This document shows, in pieces, positions 44,011 to 53,010 of a stretch of 64,000 nt of DNA. Position numbers and translations under genes: made by a program. A model generated the notes under the pieces. It was not told the origin of the DNA, made no database searches, and saw only the letters and a list, made by a program, of their open reading frames with translations. This DNA is from an uncultured Clostridia bacterium (lineage in GTDB: Bacteria > Bacillota > Clostridia > Christensenellales > Aristaeellaceae), in contig CAKTXZ010000001.1 of the NCBI GenBank assembly GCA_934632155.1, positions 1-64,000 of the forward strand. The letters run 5' to 3'. Within the stretch, counting starts at the first letter, position 1, and each line of letters begins with the position of its first letter.

Positions 44011-44032
44011 CTGAACCTGTTTAGAGGTTATC

Positions 44033-45187
44033 ATGGCAACAAAACGTGATTATTATGAGGTGCTGGGCGTTGATAAGAACGCCAGCGCCGAGGATATTAA
44101 GAAGGCCTACCGCGCCAAGGCCAAGGAATGCCACCCCGACCTGCACCCCAACGATAAGCAGGCTGAGGCGCGCTTTAAGGAGCTCAACGAGGCCAACGAG
44201 GTGCTGTCTGACCCGGAGAAGCGCGCGCAGTATGACCGCTACGGCCATGACGGCCCGAACATGGGCGGCTTTGGCGGCGCGGGCGGCGCAGGCGGCTTTG
44301 ACTTCGGCGGCTTTGGCGGCATGGGCGGCATGGGCGGTATGGGCGATATCCTTGACCAGCTCTTTGGCGGCGGCATGGGCGGCGCGGCGCAGCGCCGGAA
44401 CGCGCCGCAGCAGGGCAACGATCTGCGCTATGAGCTGCGCATAACGTTCGAGGAGGCGGCGTTCGGCTGCGAAAAATCCTTCGAGTTTACGCGCAACGAA
44501 AACTGCGATGTTTGCCATGGTACGGGCGCGAAGCCCGGCACGCAGCCCAAGACCTGCCCTACCTGTAAGGGCACGGGGCAGGTGCGCGTCTCGGGCGGCT
44601 TTATGGTTACGGTGCGCACATGCTCAACCTGCGGCGGCACGGGCAAGGTGATTTCCGACAAGTGCACCGCCTGCGGCGGCGTAGGCCGGGTGCGCAAGCG
44701 CCGTACGGCGTCGGTGAAGGTGCCCGCGGGCATCGACAACGGCCAGACCATCGTGCTGGGCGGTCAGGGCGAGCCGGGCAGAAACGGCGGCCCTAACGGA
44801 GATTTGTACATTCAGGTGACGGTGCGGCCGCATAAGCTGTTCCGCCGCGAGGGCGTGGATCTGCATTTGGAGCTGCCAATCTCCTTCACGCAGGCGGCGC
44901 TGGGCGCGGACATCGACGTGCCGACGCTGGGCGGCGGGAAGACGAGCTTCCACATTCCCGAGGGGACGCAGAACGACGCGGAGTACCGTATCAAGGGGCA
45001 GGGCGTGCAGCAGCTGCGCGGCAGCTATCGCGGCGATTTGGTGCTGCATGTGCGCGTCGAGGTGCCCAGGAAGCTCAACGAGAAGCAGAAGGATCTGCTG
45101 CGTCAGTTTGAAGAGGCGACCACCGGTAAGGAATACGAGGGGCGCAAAAGCTTCTTGGATAAAATGAAGGATATTTTCAACGCGTGA
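44033..45187 (+). CDS. dnaJ: Chaperone protein DnaJ (Hsp40)
   Basis: The 384-residue protein has the J domain with the HPD motif (KECHPDLHP) at about residues 30-40, a long Gly/Phe/Met-rich linker, and four zinc-finger repeats CxxCxGxG (CDVCHGTG, CPTCKGTG, CSTCGGTG, CTACGGVG) at about residues 160-225. The substrate-binding C-terminal barrels follow. It stimulates DnaK ATPase. The 122-nt spacer after dnaK is the longest in the operon. Confidence 0.97.
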   Translation: MATKRDYYEVLGVDKNASAEDIKKAYRAKAKECHPDLHPNDKQAEARFKELNEANEVLSDPEKRAQYDRYGHDGPNMGGFGGAGGAGGFDFGGFGGMGGMGGMGDILDQLFGGGMGGAAQRRNAPQQGNDLRYELRITFEEAAFGCEKSFEFTRNENCDVCHGTGAKPGTQPKTCPTCKGTGQVRVSGGFMVTVRTCSTCGGTGKVISDKCTACGGVGRVRKRRTASVKVPAGIDNGQTIVLGGQGEPGRNGGPNGDLYIQVTVRPHKLFRREGVDLHLELPISFTQAALGADIDVPTLGGGKTSFHIPEGTQNDAEYRIKGQGVQQLRGSYRGDLVLHVRVEVPRKLNEKQKDLLRQFEEATTGKEYEGRKSFLDKMKDIFNA

Positions 45188-45210
45188 GGCAGTCACGAAG
45201 GGCATAACGC

Positions 45211-45262
45211 ATTGCGGGGAAGCCGCTCCGGCTATCGGAGCATAGGCCTCCCCGCAATTTTT
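45211..45262 (+). terminator. Terminator of the heat-shock operon
   Basis: ATTGCGGGGA / TCCCCGCAAT, 10 bp, with an inner GCTCCG/CGGAGC hairpin and a T-run. Confidence 0.88.
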
Positions 45263-45327
45263 GACGGCAGCGCGCGGCTGCAATTGTAAATATTGGCAGC
45301 CGCACGCCCAAAGGTGTGTCCGGCTGG

Positions 45328-45356
45328 TTGACAGACCTGCGGCGACGTGGTATTCT
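45328..45356 (+). promoter_or_regulatory. Promoter for the gene at 45438
   Basis: TTGACA (45328-45333), a 17-bp spacer and TATTCT (45351-45356). Confidence 0.82.
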
Positions 45357-45437
45357 TTGGATGAACGGACGCCGGGAAGGGCTGCCGCGCATTGACGCTG
45401 CCGGATGCGCGCGATGTTCCGAAACGGAGGAAAGCGA

Positions 45438-46337
45438 ATGAAGCGCCGAAGCACTGCCGCCGCTTGCCTGATGGCTGCGGCGGTGATCCTTGTGGGGATT
45501 GTTGCGTTCAACGCCGGTTGGCTGACCGAAAAGACGTATGTCCGCGCTGAGTGGAATGCGGACACGCTGCTGATTGTTCGCCCGGGCAGCGAAGCGGGCG
45601 TGCTGATAGATGATCGTGCGGCGATTGATGCGCTGCAAAACAGCCTGACATGGACGAATTTTCATTTGGAATGCTGCTGCGGCGCGCCGGATTTTTGGGC
45701 GTATGTGTATCGGGATGGCGAGCCGATCGACGTTCTGCGCGGCTTTGACAAGCATGGCGGCGACGCATATAACCGCGATTTTTACCAGCGCCTGCGCGCG
45801 ATGGGGCAAATGAAGCCGAACGTATGCGTCACGAGGGTAGAGGTTGCCTCCGACGTGTATCCGGAGGCAATCAGGGCGCTGCCGATTCGGGGCGCGCTTT
45901 TCCCGCAGAAAAGCGAGGCGGTTTTTCCGCGCGGACGGACGATGACGGCCGCCTATCAGACGTTTGTCGATACCCGCGACGATGTGCCGGAGGCGGCGGG
46001 CGATACGCTTCCCTTGGGCGTTTTTGCGCCGGACGACGTATTCCTTCCGCTGCGGGACGCGCTTGAGCGGGAGGGCGTTTTGCGCGGCGCGGGCGATGTG
46101 CGCTGCCGCATGCGCCGCTATTCGCCCAAGGCGGGGGAGTCGGGCTATGAGCGGTCGATCACCTTTTTCCTGAACGGCAGCGCTTCCTTTGACGCGTGGG
46201 AGGGGCTGGAGGTATCCTGCTCGGACGGAAGGGAGTGGCCCGCGATGATCGCCTCGCCCTCGCCGCTGACGGACGCGGAATGGGCGGCGCTGAAGGGGCT
46301 GGGAATTCGGGAAACGCAAATCGTTGCGGCGCGGTAG
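45438..46337 (+). CDS. Membrane-anchored or secreted protein of unknown function
   Basis: I do not recognise this 299-residue protein. It has a basic N-terminus and one hydrophobic segment (ACLMAAAVILVGIVAFNAGW) that anchors or exports it. The outside part contains a Cys cluster (ECCCGAPDFW), which could bind metal or form disulfides. CGGAGG lies 9 nt before the ATG, and it has its own promoter and terminator. It converges on the histidine kinase gene. Confidence 0.75.
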   Translation: MKRRSTAAACLMAAAVILVGIVAFNAGWLTEKTYVRAEWNADTLLIVRPGSEAGVLIDDRAAIDALQNSLTWTNFHLECCCGAPDFWAYVYRDGEPIDVLRGFDKHGGDAYNRDFYQRLRAMGQMKPNVCVTRVEVASDVYPEAIRALPIRGALFPQKSEAVFPRGRTMTAAYQTFVDTRDDVPEAAGDTLPLGVFAPDDVFLPLRDALEREGVLRGAGDVRCRMRRYSPKAGESGYERSITFFLNGSASFDAWEGLEVSCSDGREWPAMIASPSPLTDAEWAALKGLGIRETQIVAAR

Positions 46338-46383
46338 GGACGCAGAAAAGCGTCCGATAGCGCTATTGCGGCGGCTGCTTGCT

Positions 46384-46421
46384 GCGCTTCGTTCAGCCAA
46401 ACGCTGAACGGGGCGCTTTTT
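46384..46421 (+). terminator. Terminator between convergent genes
   Basis: GCGCTTCGTTCAGC pairs with GCTGAACGGGGCGC (two G-T pairs) around CAAAC, followed by five T residues. Confidence 0.82.
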
Positions 46422-46433
46422 CATATGCGCGCC

Positions 46434-47642
46434 TCAGCGGCTCCCTTTTCCGCGCAGGAGCACCGTAAAGGTGGTTCCGTCGCTTTCGCTGCTGGTTACG
46501 CCGATGCTTCCCCGGAGCGCTTCAACGGTTTCTTTCGCAATGGCCAGACCGAGCCCGAAGCCGCCGCCGGCGCGGGTCGTGTCGCCGCGATAGAAACGGT
46601 CGAACACATGCGGGAGGATCTCGGGAGGAATCGGCGCGCCGGTGTTGTTAACGCGCAGCTCGCACGGATCCTGCTTTCCGGTCAGCGTGACGGTTACCTT
46701 CTTTTCCCCTTCCGCGTATTTTACGGCGTTATCCAGCAAAATCATCATCAGCCTGCGCGCGTGCGGTTCGCTGCAGGGAACGGTCACGTTTTGCGCAATA
46801 TGCGTTTGGAGCGTTACGCCGCGCTCGAAGGCGACCGGCTCCATCGTCATGAGCGTATGCTCCAGCAGCTCGGAAAGGTTCGTCTGGGAAAGCGTCAGGG
46901 CGTGCCGCTCATTTTCCGTGCGGGCAAGCGTCAGCATTTCCTCCACGAGGCGGCGCATTCGCTGCGCCTCTTCGTGGGTGCTTTCCAGCCATTTTTCGTC
47001 GGGATATTGCCTGCGCAGAATGGAAAGGTTTGCAAGAATGACGGTCAGGGGGGTTTTTAATTCATGGCTGGCGTCGGCAATGAATTGCTTTTGCGCGTCC
47101 CATGCCTGCCGGACAGGCTTTGTAAGCCATTTGGACAGCGGCAGCGCGGCGAGGAAAAACAGCAGCCCCAGCAGAACCGGCGTCATCAGCAGGAAGGCCA
47201 TGACCTGCGTGCGCAGCTGTTCGGCATATTCGGCTGTGCTCAGGAAGGTGATGCGTTTACTGCCCTCGGCGTCGATGCGGATGAGGTAGCGCAGTTCGCT
47301 GTTTCTGAGCAGGCCGCTTGTGTTTCCGCTTTCAAGCGCTTCGTTCGCCGCGTTCTTAGCTTCCTCGTCGCTGATATCAAAGGAGCGCGTAAATACGTCG
47401 ACGCGTCCGCTGGGCGTGATGCGTACGGTGAAGGACGGCGTGTCGGCGCGATAGGGCTTCGCTGTGCGTTCGGTGCGCCGGCTCAGGGGCGAAATGGCGG
47501 CGGAACGCAGAAATTCCTTTTGTCTTTCGACGGACTGCCGGGCGCTGACGATCATGATGCAGCCCATCACGCCCACGATCAGCGCCAGAAAAACGAGCAT
47601 CAATACCACTACGACCCGCCTGCGAAGCTTATCGATCATCAT
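46434..47642 (-). CDS. Sensor histidine kinase
   Basis: The 402-residue kinase has an N-terminal transmembrane helix, an extracellular region of about 110 residues, a second helix near residue 155, and the phosphoacceptor H193 in ADASHELKTPLT. The ATP-binding domain follows with N box LLDNAVKYA, and G boxes around FDRFYRGD and GGFGLGLAIAK. The ATG overlaps the stop of the response regulator (47639-47642), so the pair is translationally coupled. The ligand is unknown. The adjacent secreted beta-helix/esterase gene may be its target. Confidence 0.94.
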   Translation of the reverse strand: MMIDKLRRRVVVVLMLVFLALIVGVMGCIMIVSARQSVERQKEFLRSAAISPLSRRTERTAKPYRADTPSFTVRITPSGRVDVFTRSFDISDEEAKNAANEALESGNTSGLLRNSELRYLIRIDAEGSKRITFLSTAEYAEQLRTQVMAFLLMTPVLLGLLFFLAALPLSKWLTKPVRQAWDAQKQFIADASHELKTPLTVILANLSILRRQYPDEKWLESTHEEAQRMRRLVEEMLTLARTENERHALTLSQTNLSELLEHTLMTMEPVAFERGVTLQTHIAQNVTVPCSEPHARRLMMILLDNAVKYAEGEKKVTVTLTGKQDPCELRVNNTGAPIPPEILPHVFDRFYRGDTTRAGGGFGLGLAIAKETVEALRGSIGVTSSESDGTTFTVLLRGKGSR

Positions 47643-48313
47643 GGCTGCGCCTCCAGCCGGTAGCCGACCTTGCGAAGCGTGGCGATGACGGCGCGGCTTT
47701 TAAGGTAAATCAGTTTCTTGCGCAGGAAAGAGATGTAGGCCTCCACACAGTTGTCGCCCGCCCCGGCGTCCATGTCCCATGCGCGCAGCAGCAGCTCGTC
47801 CTTGGAAAAGTAGCGCTCCTTGCCGTTCATGAGCAGGCGCATGATCTGGTATTCCCGGCTGCTGAGCTGGATGGAGCGTTCGCCGCAGCAAAGGTCGTGG
47901 GTATCCACCCGCAGGCGCAGGTCGAAGGCGGAAATTTCGCCGGTTACGGCATTGTCGCCGCGGCGCAGCAGCGCCCGGATGCGCGCCAGCAGCTCCTCCG
48001 GCTCAAAGGGCTTGGTCAGGTAATCATCCGCGCCGGCGTCCAGCCCGCTGACCTTGTCGGCGGTCGAGGATTTTGCCGTCAGCATCAGCACGGGAACGCG
48101 GTTTTGCTGCTGACGCAGCGTTCGCGTTATCTGAAAGCCGTCCATCCCCGGCAGCATCACGTCCAGCACCAGCAGGTCGTAGGCGTTGCTTTGGGCGTAA
48201 AGCAGCCCGTCGTCGCCGGTATACACGGCGGCGACCTCGTGCCCTGCGTCGGTTAAAATTCGTTGCAGCGCCATGGCCAGACGGCGCTCGTCCTCAACCA
48301 CCAGTATCTTCAT
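47639..48313 (-). CDS. OmpR/PhoB-family response regulator
   Basis: The 224-residue protein has a receiver domain with the phosphorylation site D51 (LLVLDVMLPG), conserved acidic residues VVEDE and the switch lysine LTKPFEPEEL. A winged-helix effector domain (LSSREYQIMRLLMNGKERYFSKDELL, NCVEAYISFLRKKL) follows. GCAGGAGG lies upstream. It heads the operon with the histidine kinase. TTTCAG half-sites between it and the divergent gene fit the direct-repeat binding mode of this family. Confidence 0.95.
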   Translation of the reverse strand: MKILVVEDERRLAMALQRILTDAGHEVAAVYTGDDGLLYAQSNAYDLLVLDVMLPGMDGFQITRTLRQQQNRVPVLMLTAKSSTADKVSGLDAGADDYLTKPFEPEELLARIRALLRRGDNAVTGEISAFDLRLRVDTHDLCCGERSIQLSSREYQIMRLLMNGKERYFSKDELLLRAWDMDAGAGDNCVEAYISFLRKKLIYLKSRAVIATLRKVGYRLEAQP

Positions 48314-48345
48314 GACGACCTCCTGCCCCGTGTTCTTTCAGAAAT

Positions 48346-48374
48346 ATCATAGCATCCGATGTGACTATTGTAAA
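48346..48374 (-). promoter_or_regulatory. Promoter for the two-component operon
   Basis: On the minus strand TTTACA (48374-48369), a 17-bp spacer and TATGAT (48351-48346). A TTTCAG half-site (48336-48341, plus-strand orientation) lies just downstream. Confidence 0.75.
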
Positions 48375-48382
48375 TGCCAAAG

Positions 48383-48438
48383 CTGAAAGAAACCTGAATG
48401 CCGCTTTTCAGTTTTCTTTCAGCTTGCTTTGCTATGAT
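48383..48438 (+). promoter_or_regulatory. Putative response-regulator operator array and target promoter
   Basis: CTGAAA (48383) and CTGAA (48394) are 11 bp apart. In inverted orientation TTTCAG (48406) and TTTCAG (48417) are also 11 bp apart. A -10-like TATGAT (48433-48438) follows without a good -35. Direct repeats spaced 11 bp upstream of a promoter lacking a -35 are typical of OmpR/PhoB-type activation. The link is inference. Confidence 0.6.
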
Positions 48439-48481
48439 GATTGCGGCGGATGCGCCGAGCCCTTTTGAAAGGATGAATGCT

Positions 48482-50872
48482 ATGAAACGAATGCTGAGCC
48501 TGATGACGCTGATTTTGATTCTGTTGCTTCCCGCTATCGCCTTGGGAAGCGAGCTGCCAAACGCCGCGGCGCTCTACCGCGGAGAGGACGTTACCGCCAT
48601 TGTGCCGGAGGCCTGCGGCGAGACGCTGCTGCTCAAGGACGGCGTGAACACGATCGCCAAGGCGGGGAAATATCTTGTTCGCGGCGGCTGCACGGGGCAG
48701 CTGGTGGTGGACGCGAAGGGTGAAGATGTGTTTTTGCTGCTCGACGGCGTGCAGATCACCGCGCCGGACGGCCCGGCGCTTTACATTAAGGCGGCGAACA
48801 AGGTGATTCTCACGCTGCCGGACGGCGTGGAAAGCGTGCTGACGGACGGCACGGTTTATACCCTCGCGCCGGGCGAGGACGAGCCTGACGGCGCGCTGTT
48901 TTCCAAGGCGGATTTGTCCATCAACGGCACGGGGACGCTGCGGGTGACCGCGCGATACAAGGACGGCGTTGTCAGCAAGGACAGCCTTGTGATTGCGAAC
49001 GCGCACGTTATTGTGGAAAGCCGCGACGACGCGATTCGCGGCAAGGATTCCGTAATGCTTTGCGCGGCCGACATGACGCTGACCGCCGGAAACGACGGCG
49101 TGAAATCCACCAATACGAAGGATGCGGAGCGCGGCTGGATTTACGCCCTGAACAGCAGACTGACCATCGCCGCTCAGGGCGACGGAATGCAGGCGGAAAC
49201 GGGCCTGTTCATCCATGGCGGCACGTACGATATTGTTTCGGGCGGCGGGTGTCTGCCGGAATACCGTCAAGCGCTGGAGGAACCCGTGCGCAAGGGAGTC
49301 GCGGCGCCCACGGCGCAGCCGGCCGTTCAGGATGCGCCGAGCTGCAAGGGGATGAAGGCGGCCTATATTCTTATCGACGCGGGCGAAATCACCGTCAGCA
49401 GCCGGGACGACGCCGTGCATGCCGACGGCAACATCGCCGTTTACGGCGGATTCCTTGAGCTTTCCAGCAACGACGACGGTATTCATGCCGACGATACCTT
49501 CATGCTGACGGGCGGCGGCATCCATATCTCCGACAGCTATGAGGGCATTGAGGCCGCGCACATTTTGCTCTTGGGCGGCACGACCGACGTAACCGCCATT
49601 GACGACGGGTGGAACGCGGCCTCCAAGAAAATTTCCGAGGAGGAAAGCGGCAAGCGCCGCAAAAGCCGTCCTTTCGACATTACCGTATCCGGCGGAGAGC
49701 ATTATGTGCTTTCCGGCGGCGACGCGATCGATTCCAACGGCAGCATCCTGATTTCCGGCGGCGCTACGTTTGCTTCCAGCAGCAACGCCATGAAGGAGGC
49801 GCCGATCGATTATCCGGAGGTCTGCGAATGCCAAATCACCGGCGGCGTGCTTGTCGCTTCCGGCGGCTATGGCAAGAATACGCAGAACTTCAACCTTGCG
49901 CCCAATCAGGCGAGCGTTTTGCTCAAATGGCGGGAGGAACAGGAGGCCGGAGAGCCGGTGCAGCTGTCGGTAGATGACGAGGAGCTGCTGACCTTTGCGC
50001 CCAAGGCGGCCTACAAGAGCATGATTGTCAGCGCGCCGTCGCTTCAGGTGGGGCGAAAGCTCACCGTGCGGCAGGGCGGAAGCGTTTGCCAGCGCGAGAT
50101 TACCGAGAGCATTCTGCTTTTTCCGGTTAGTCCGCGGCAGGCGAAGCGCAGCCCGGCCGAGGTGGGCAGGCTGGTCGCCTCCATGCAGGGCATGGTCGCG
50201 CGTGTGATGAACGAAAGCGCCATGACAGCCTTTCCAACGCAGGACGCTTCAACAAAATTGGGCTACTGGCTCTATACGCCGGAGAATGCGGGCGATGAAG
50301 AGCTGCCGCTGATCGTTTATCTTCACGGCGGCAGCGGCAAGGGCGACGACCTGAGCCTTATCACCGCGGCGGACGGCTTTCCGAAATATCTTCAGGAGGG
50401 CGCTTTGCAGGATGTGCGCGCTTATGTCCTCATTCCGCAATGCCCTGCGAATGCGAAAGGCTGGCAGGACGTATCAGGGCTGGTTTTTTCGCTGATGGAC
50501 GCAATCAGCGCGCAGCATCCGGTGGACGGCGACCGTGTGATCCTGACCGGACACAGCATGGGCGGCACGGGTACATGGGCGCTGGCAGCGCTTGCGCCGG
50601 AGCGGTTTTCCTGCATTGCGCCCATGAGCGGCAGCGTGACCATGGACGCGCAGAAGCTGCAGGCGTTGTCGCGGATGGCCGTTTGGGCGTTTATGGGCGA
50701 AGGAGACAGGGTGGTGAAGCCGGAATTTTCCGTTGAAGCCGTCAACGCGTTGGCGCAAAACGGCGCGGAAGCGCGGCTGACGATTTTCCCCGGCGCGGAG
50801 CATCGGGACGTTCCGGCGCTTGCTTGGCTGGATGAGGATTTGAACCTGCTGGACTGGATGCTGGCGCAATAA
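48482..50872 (+). CDS. Secreted beta-helix (DUF4353-like carbohydrate-binding) protein fused to an alpha/beta-hydrolase
   Basis: The 796-residue protein has a Sec signal peptide (cleavage near ALG-SEL). About residues 30-500 are repetitive, with DDAIRGKDSV, NDGVKS, DDAVHADGNIAV and NDDGIHADDT units, as in DUF4353 carbohydrate-binding beta-helix proteins. Residues about 585-796 form an alpha/beta-hydrolase with YLHGGSGKG, the nucleophile elbow GHSMGG (Ser about 692), Asp about 742 and His about 774. It is probably an esterase held on polysaccharide. GAAAGGA lies about 10 nt before the ATG. It diverges from the two-component operon. Confidence 0.85.
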   Translation: MKRMLSLMTLILILLLPAIALGSELPNAAALYRGEDVTAIVPEACGETLLLKDGVNTIAKAGKYLVRGGCTGQLVVDAKGEDVFLLLDGVQITAPDGPALYIKAANKVILTLPDGVESVLTDGTVYTLAPGEDEPDGALFSKADLSINGTGTLRVTARYKDGVVSKDSLVIANAHVIVESRDDAIRGKDSVMLCAADMTLTAGNDGVKSTNTKDAERGWIYALNSRLTIAAQGDGMQAETGLFIHGGTYDIVSGGGCLPEYRQALEEPVRKGVAAPTAQPAVQDAPSCKGMKAAYILIDAGEITVSSRDDAVHADGNIAVYGGFLELSSNDDGIHADDTFMLTGGGIHISDSYEGIEAAHILLLGGTTDVTAIDDGWNAASKKISEEESGKRRKSRPFDITVSGGEHYVLSGGDAIDSNGSILISGGATFASSSNAMKEAPIDYPEVCECQITGGVLVASGGYGKNTQNFNLAPNQASVLLKWREEQEAGEPVQLSVDDEELLTFAPKAAYKSMIVSAPSLQVGRKLTVRQGGSVCQREITESILLFPVSPRQAKRSPAEVGRLVASMQGMVARVMNESAMTAFPTQDASTKLGYWLYTPENAGDEELPLIVYLHGGSGKGDDLSLITAADGFPKYLQEGALQDVRAYVLIPQCPANAKGWQDVSGLVFSLMDAISAQHPVDGDRVILTGHSMGGTGTWALAALAPERFSCIAPMSGSVTMDAQKLQALSRMAVWAFMGEGDRVVKPEFSVEAVNALAQNGAEARLTIFPGAEHRDVPALAWLDEDLNLLDWMLAQ

Positions 50873-50956
50873 CGCGGACGGCGCGCCGAACCGGCCGCAC
50901 ACGCGAAGGGCTCGAGAACACGAAATGAAAAACGCTATGTAAGCGGAGGCGATATC

Positions 50957-51841
50957 ATGCATCGAACAAAAATCTGCTTCGGCGCGGCGTATGGACTGCT
51001 GCTGGCTGCCTTTACGGTCTTTGTGCTGCTGGACACCTTTGTCATTCCCCATGTCTATTCCAATGCCGAGAACAGGACGGAGTCCGCCTATGAGCCGCTT
51101 CTGAGCGCCGGAGAACGCCTTGGCGATTACAACGACGGCGGCGTTTCCATCCGGCTCACGGCATACCGCTGCTTTGATTCGGACGTTTTTATCGCGGAGG
51201 TTTGGCTTTCCTCGCCCGATCAGCTGAAAACGGCTCTTGCCAAGGAAGCCTACGGGCGAAATCTGAAGGAGCAGCCGTCGGTCATGGCGGAACGAAATCA
51301 TGCCATTCTGGCCGTAAACGGGGATTACTACGGCGCGCAGGAAAAGGGCTATGTGCTGCGCAACGGCAGCATATACCGCACGACGGGAACCGAGGGACAG
51401 GAGGATCTGGTCATTTACCGCGACGGCACCTTTGGTATTATTGAGGAGCAGCGTACGACGCTGCAGGCCCTGCAGTCGGACGGCGCGGCTCAGGTGCTTT
51501 CCTTCGGCCCTGCGCTTATGGAGGACGGCGTTGTGTCCGTTCAGGAAAGTGACCTGCGCGGCAAGGACAGAACGCGGAATCCCCGTACGGCGATCGGATG
51601 CATTGACGCGCTCCATTATGTGTTTGTGGTTGCGGATGGGCGCACGGACGCAAGCGACGGCCTGACCATTCCCGAGCTGGCGGAGGTGATGGCCTGCCTT
51701 GGCGCGCAGACCGCTTATAATCTGGACGGCGGCGGGTCGTCCTGCATGGTTTTTGATGGAGAAGTGGTCAACCATCCGACGACAACCGGCAACCGCACAA
51801 AGGAACGGGAGGTGAGCGACATTGTGTACATCGGATTCTGA
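50957..51841 (+). CDS. Phosphodiester glycosidase family (NAGPA-like) exported protein
   Basis: The 294-residue protein has an N-terminal membrane anchor (GAAYGLLLAAFTVFVLLDTFVI) and the NAGPA/phosphodiester glycosidase core: HAILAVNGDYYG, SFGPALMEDG, NPRTAIG, and AYNLDGGGSSCMVFDG near the C-terminus. The family includes the mammalian uncovering enzyme; bacterial members act on exopolysaccharide or wall phosphodiesters. GCGGAGGCG precedes the ATG. Its last 20 nt overlap the next gene. Confidence 0.9.
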   Translation: MHRTKICFGAAYGLLLAAFTVFVLLDTFVIPHVYSNAENRTESAYEPLLSAGERLGDYNDGGVSIRLTAYRCFDSDVFIAEVWLSSPDQLKTALAKEAYGRNLKEQPSVMAERNHAILAVNGDYYGAQEKGYVLRNGSIYRTTGTEGQEDLVIYRDGTFGIIEEQRTTLQALQSDGAAQVLSFGPALMEDGVVSVQESDLRGKDRTRNPRTAIGCIDALHYVFVVADGRTDASDGLTIPELAEVMACLGAQTAYNLDGGGSSCMVFDGEVVNHPTTTGNRTKEREVSDIVYIGF

Positions 51842-52217
51842 GCTTGGCCGCCGCAATGCGAAAACCGCGCTGGTTTATCTGCTGCTTACGATTTTTTGCG
51901 CGCTGTTCGGCGCCGTTTACGAGCTGCTTAGCTACGAGGTTTATTCGTTTTTCATGCTTTATGCGTTTCTCGTTCCCCTGCTGGGCGGCGCTTTGCCCTA
52001 CGCCCTTCTATGGCTGCGCAAGAAAGCGCGGAGCAGTCGTCCCTTTTCCGCCTTTTGCCTGCATGCGGGCAACGCAACGGTGACCGTTGGCAGCATTGTA
52101 CGCGGCGTTTTGGAAATTTACGGAACAAGCAATCGCCTCGCGGCGTTATATTGGTGGGTCGGGGCGGCGCTTTGGGTGCTGGCAGGCGTGGGACTGACGA
52201 TTCGGACGCGGCGGTGA
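51822..52217 (+). CDS. Small polytopic membrane protein of unknown function
   Basis: The 131-residue protein has about four hydrophobic segments (ALVYLLLTIFCALFG, SFFMLYAFLVPLLGG, a weaker one, and YWWVGAALWVLAGVGL) and a basic end. I set the start at a TTG (51822) because GGAGGTGAG lies about 8 nt upstream inside the previous gene, and no ATG or GTG occurs early in the frame. Overlap with the glycosidase gene indicates co-expression. No function can be assigned. Confidence 0.7.
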   Translation: MCTSDSELGRRNAKTALVYLLLTIFCALFGAVYELLSYEVYSFFMLYAFLVPLLGGALPYALLWLRKKARSSRPFSAFCLHAGNATVTVGSIVRGVLEIYGTSNRLAALYWWVGAALWVLAGVGLTIRTRR

Positions 52218-52739
52218 CCGTGCGGCGCTCTGTCGATTATCATGGCGGCGTGGGCGAGCGATGGTGGCGCGGAGATGAATGCGCATGCAGCCCTGTCTTC
52301 TGTAACGGAAAGATGAAGGGGCGCTTCCGGACGCTCTGCCGCGTCTGCGCTGATCGTCGCGCGCCGTTGTGATTCCGGGACGCTGCGACTGCCGGCGAAT
52401 CGCCCGCGTTTTCCCTGCATGGCGAAGCGTCGCGCCTTCCTTGTCCGCGCATTCAATGGGCATGGTCTGCGCGTCGCAAAGCTGCGTTTTTGATACGCGC
52501 CGTGCAGGGCGCTTCGTCCTATATCGCAAGGCTGCGGAAATGCTTTTCCTGCGTGAACGTTTGCCAATTTTCCTGTCCGCCCGGCCGAGCTTGGCGATGC
52601 AAGCGGAAAGCCTGCCGCCCTCCCTGCATTCCGCAGACTTGGCTGCGGCTTTGGGGCGGCCTGCCCGCGCATTTAATATGTGCGGCTTTCCTTTTGCCGC
52701 TTTATGCCGTCGAAATGCGGCACTTTTTTCAGAAAGTAC
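52218..52739. other. Gene desert upstream of tRNA-Thr
   Basis: I find no gene here. The stretch includes copy 2 of the dispersed repeat (52523-52547) and several short GC-rich open frames without ribosome binding sites. Confidence 0.5.
52523..52547 (-). repeat. Dispersed intergenic repeat, copy 2 (inverted)
   Basis: Its reverse complement matches 2992-3016 at 23 of 25 positions, with weaker matches on both sides. Confidence 0.6.
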
Positions 52740-52768
52740 TTGCGCTTTTTGACGACCTATGCTATAAT
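52740..52768 (+). promoter_or_regulatory. tRNA-Thr promoter
   Basis: TTGCGC (52740-52745), a 17-bp spacer and TATAAT (52763-52768), 24 nt before the mature 5' end. Confidence 0.75.
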
Positions 52769-52792
52769 AAATCCGTTGCCCGGTTAGGCAAT

Positions 52793-52866
<74 letters not shown>

Positions 52867-52868
<2 letters not shown>

Positions 52869-52911
52869 CCAAGGAACCCGGATATTGATACAATATCCGG
52901 GTTCCTTGGTG
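52867..52911. repeat. Perfect 45-nt palindrome abutting tRNA-Thr
   Basis: Two 21-bp arms (starting CACCAAGGAACCCGG) are perfectly complementary around a 3-nt ATA loop. The first bases overlap the tRNA CCA end. No T-run follows (GTGTCTCC), so it is an unusual terminator if it is one. Confidence 0.93.
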
Positions 52912-52923
52912 TGTCTCCACTTA

Positions 52924-53010
52924 AATAATGAACAAGTTATGAAATGGAACAGGGGGTGCAGATTGCACCCCCTGCATCCCCTTATTCTATTTCGTAACTT
53001 GTATCATTAT
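52924..53010. repeat. Nested inverted repeat (87 bp)
   Basis: Outer arms of about 26 bp (AATGAACAAGTTATGAAAT and ATTTCGTAACTTGTATCATT) pair with a few mismatches. Inside is a perfect hairpin GGGGGTGCA-GAT-TGCACCCCC. The shape resembles a miniature mobile element or a structured RNA. From 53011 to 53206 I see no gene. Confidence 0.8.
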
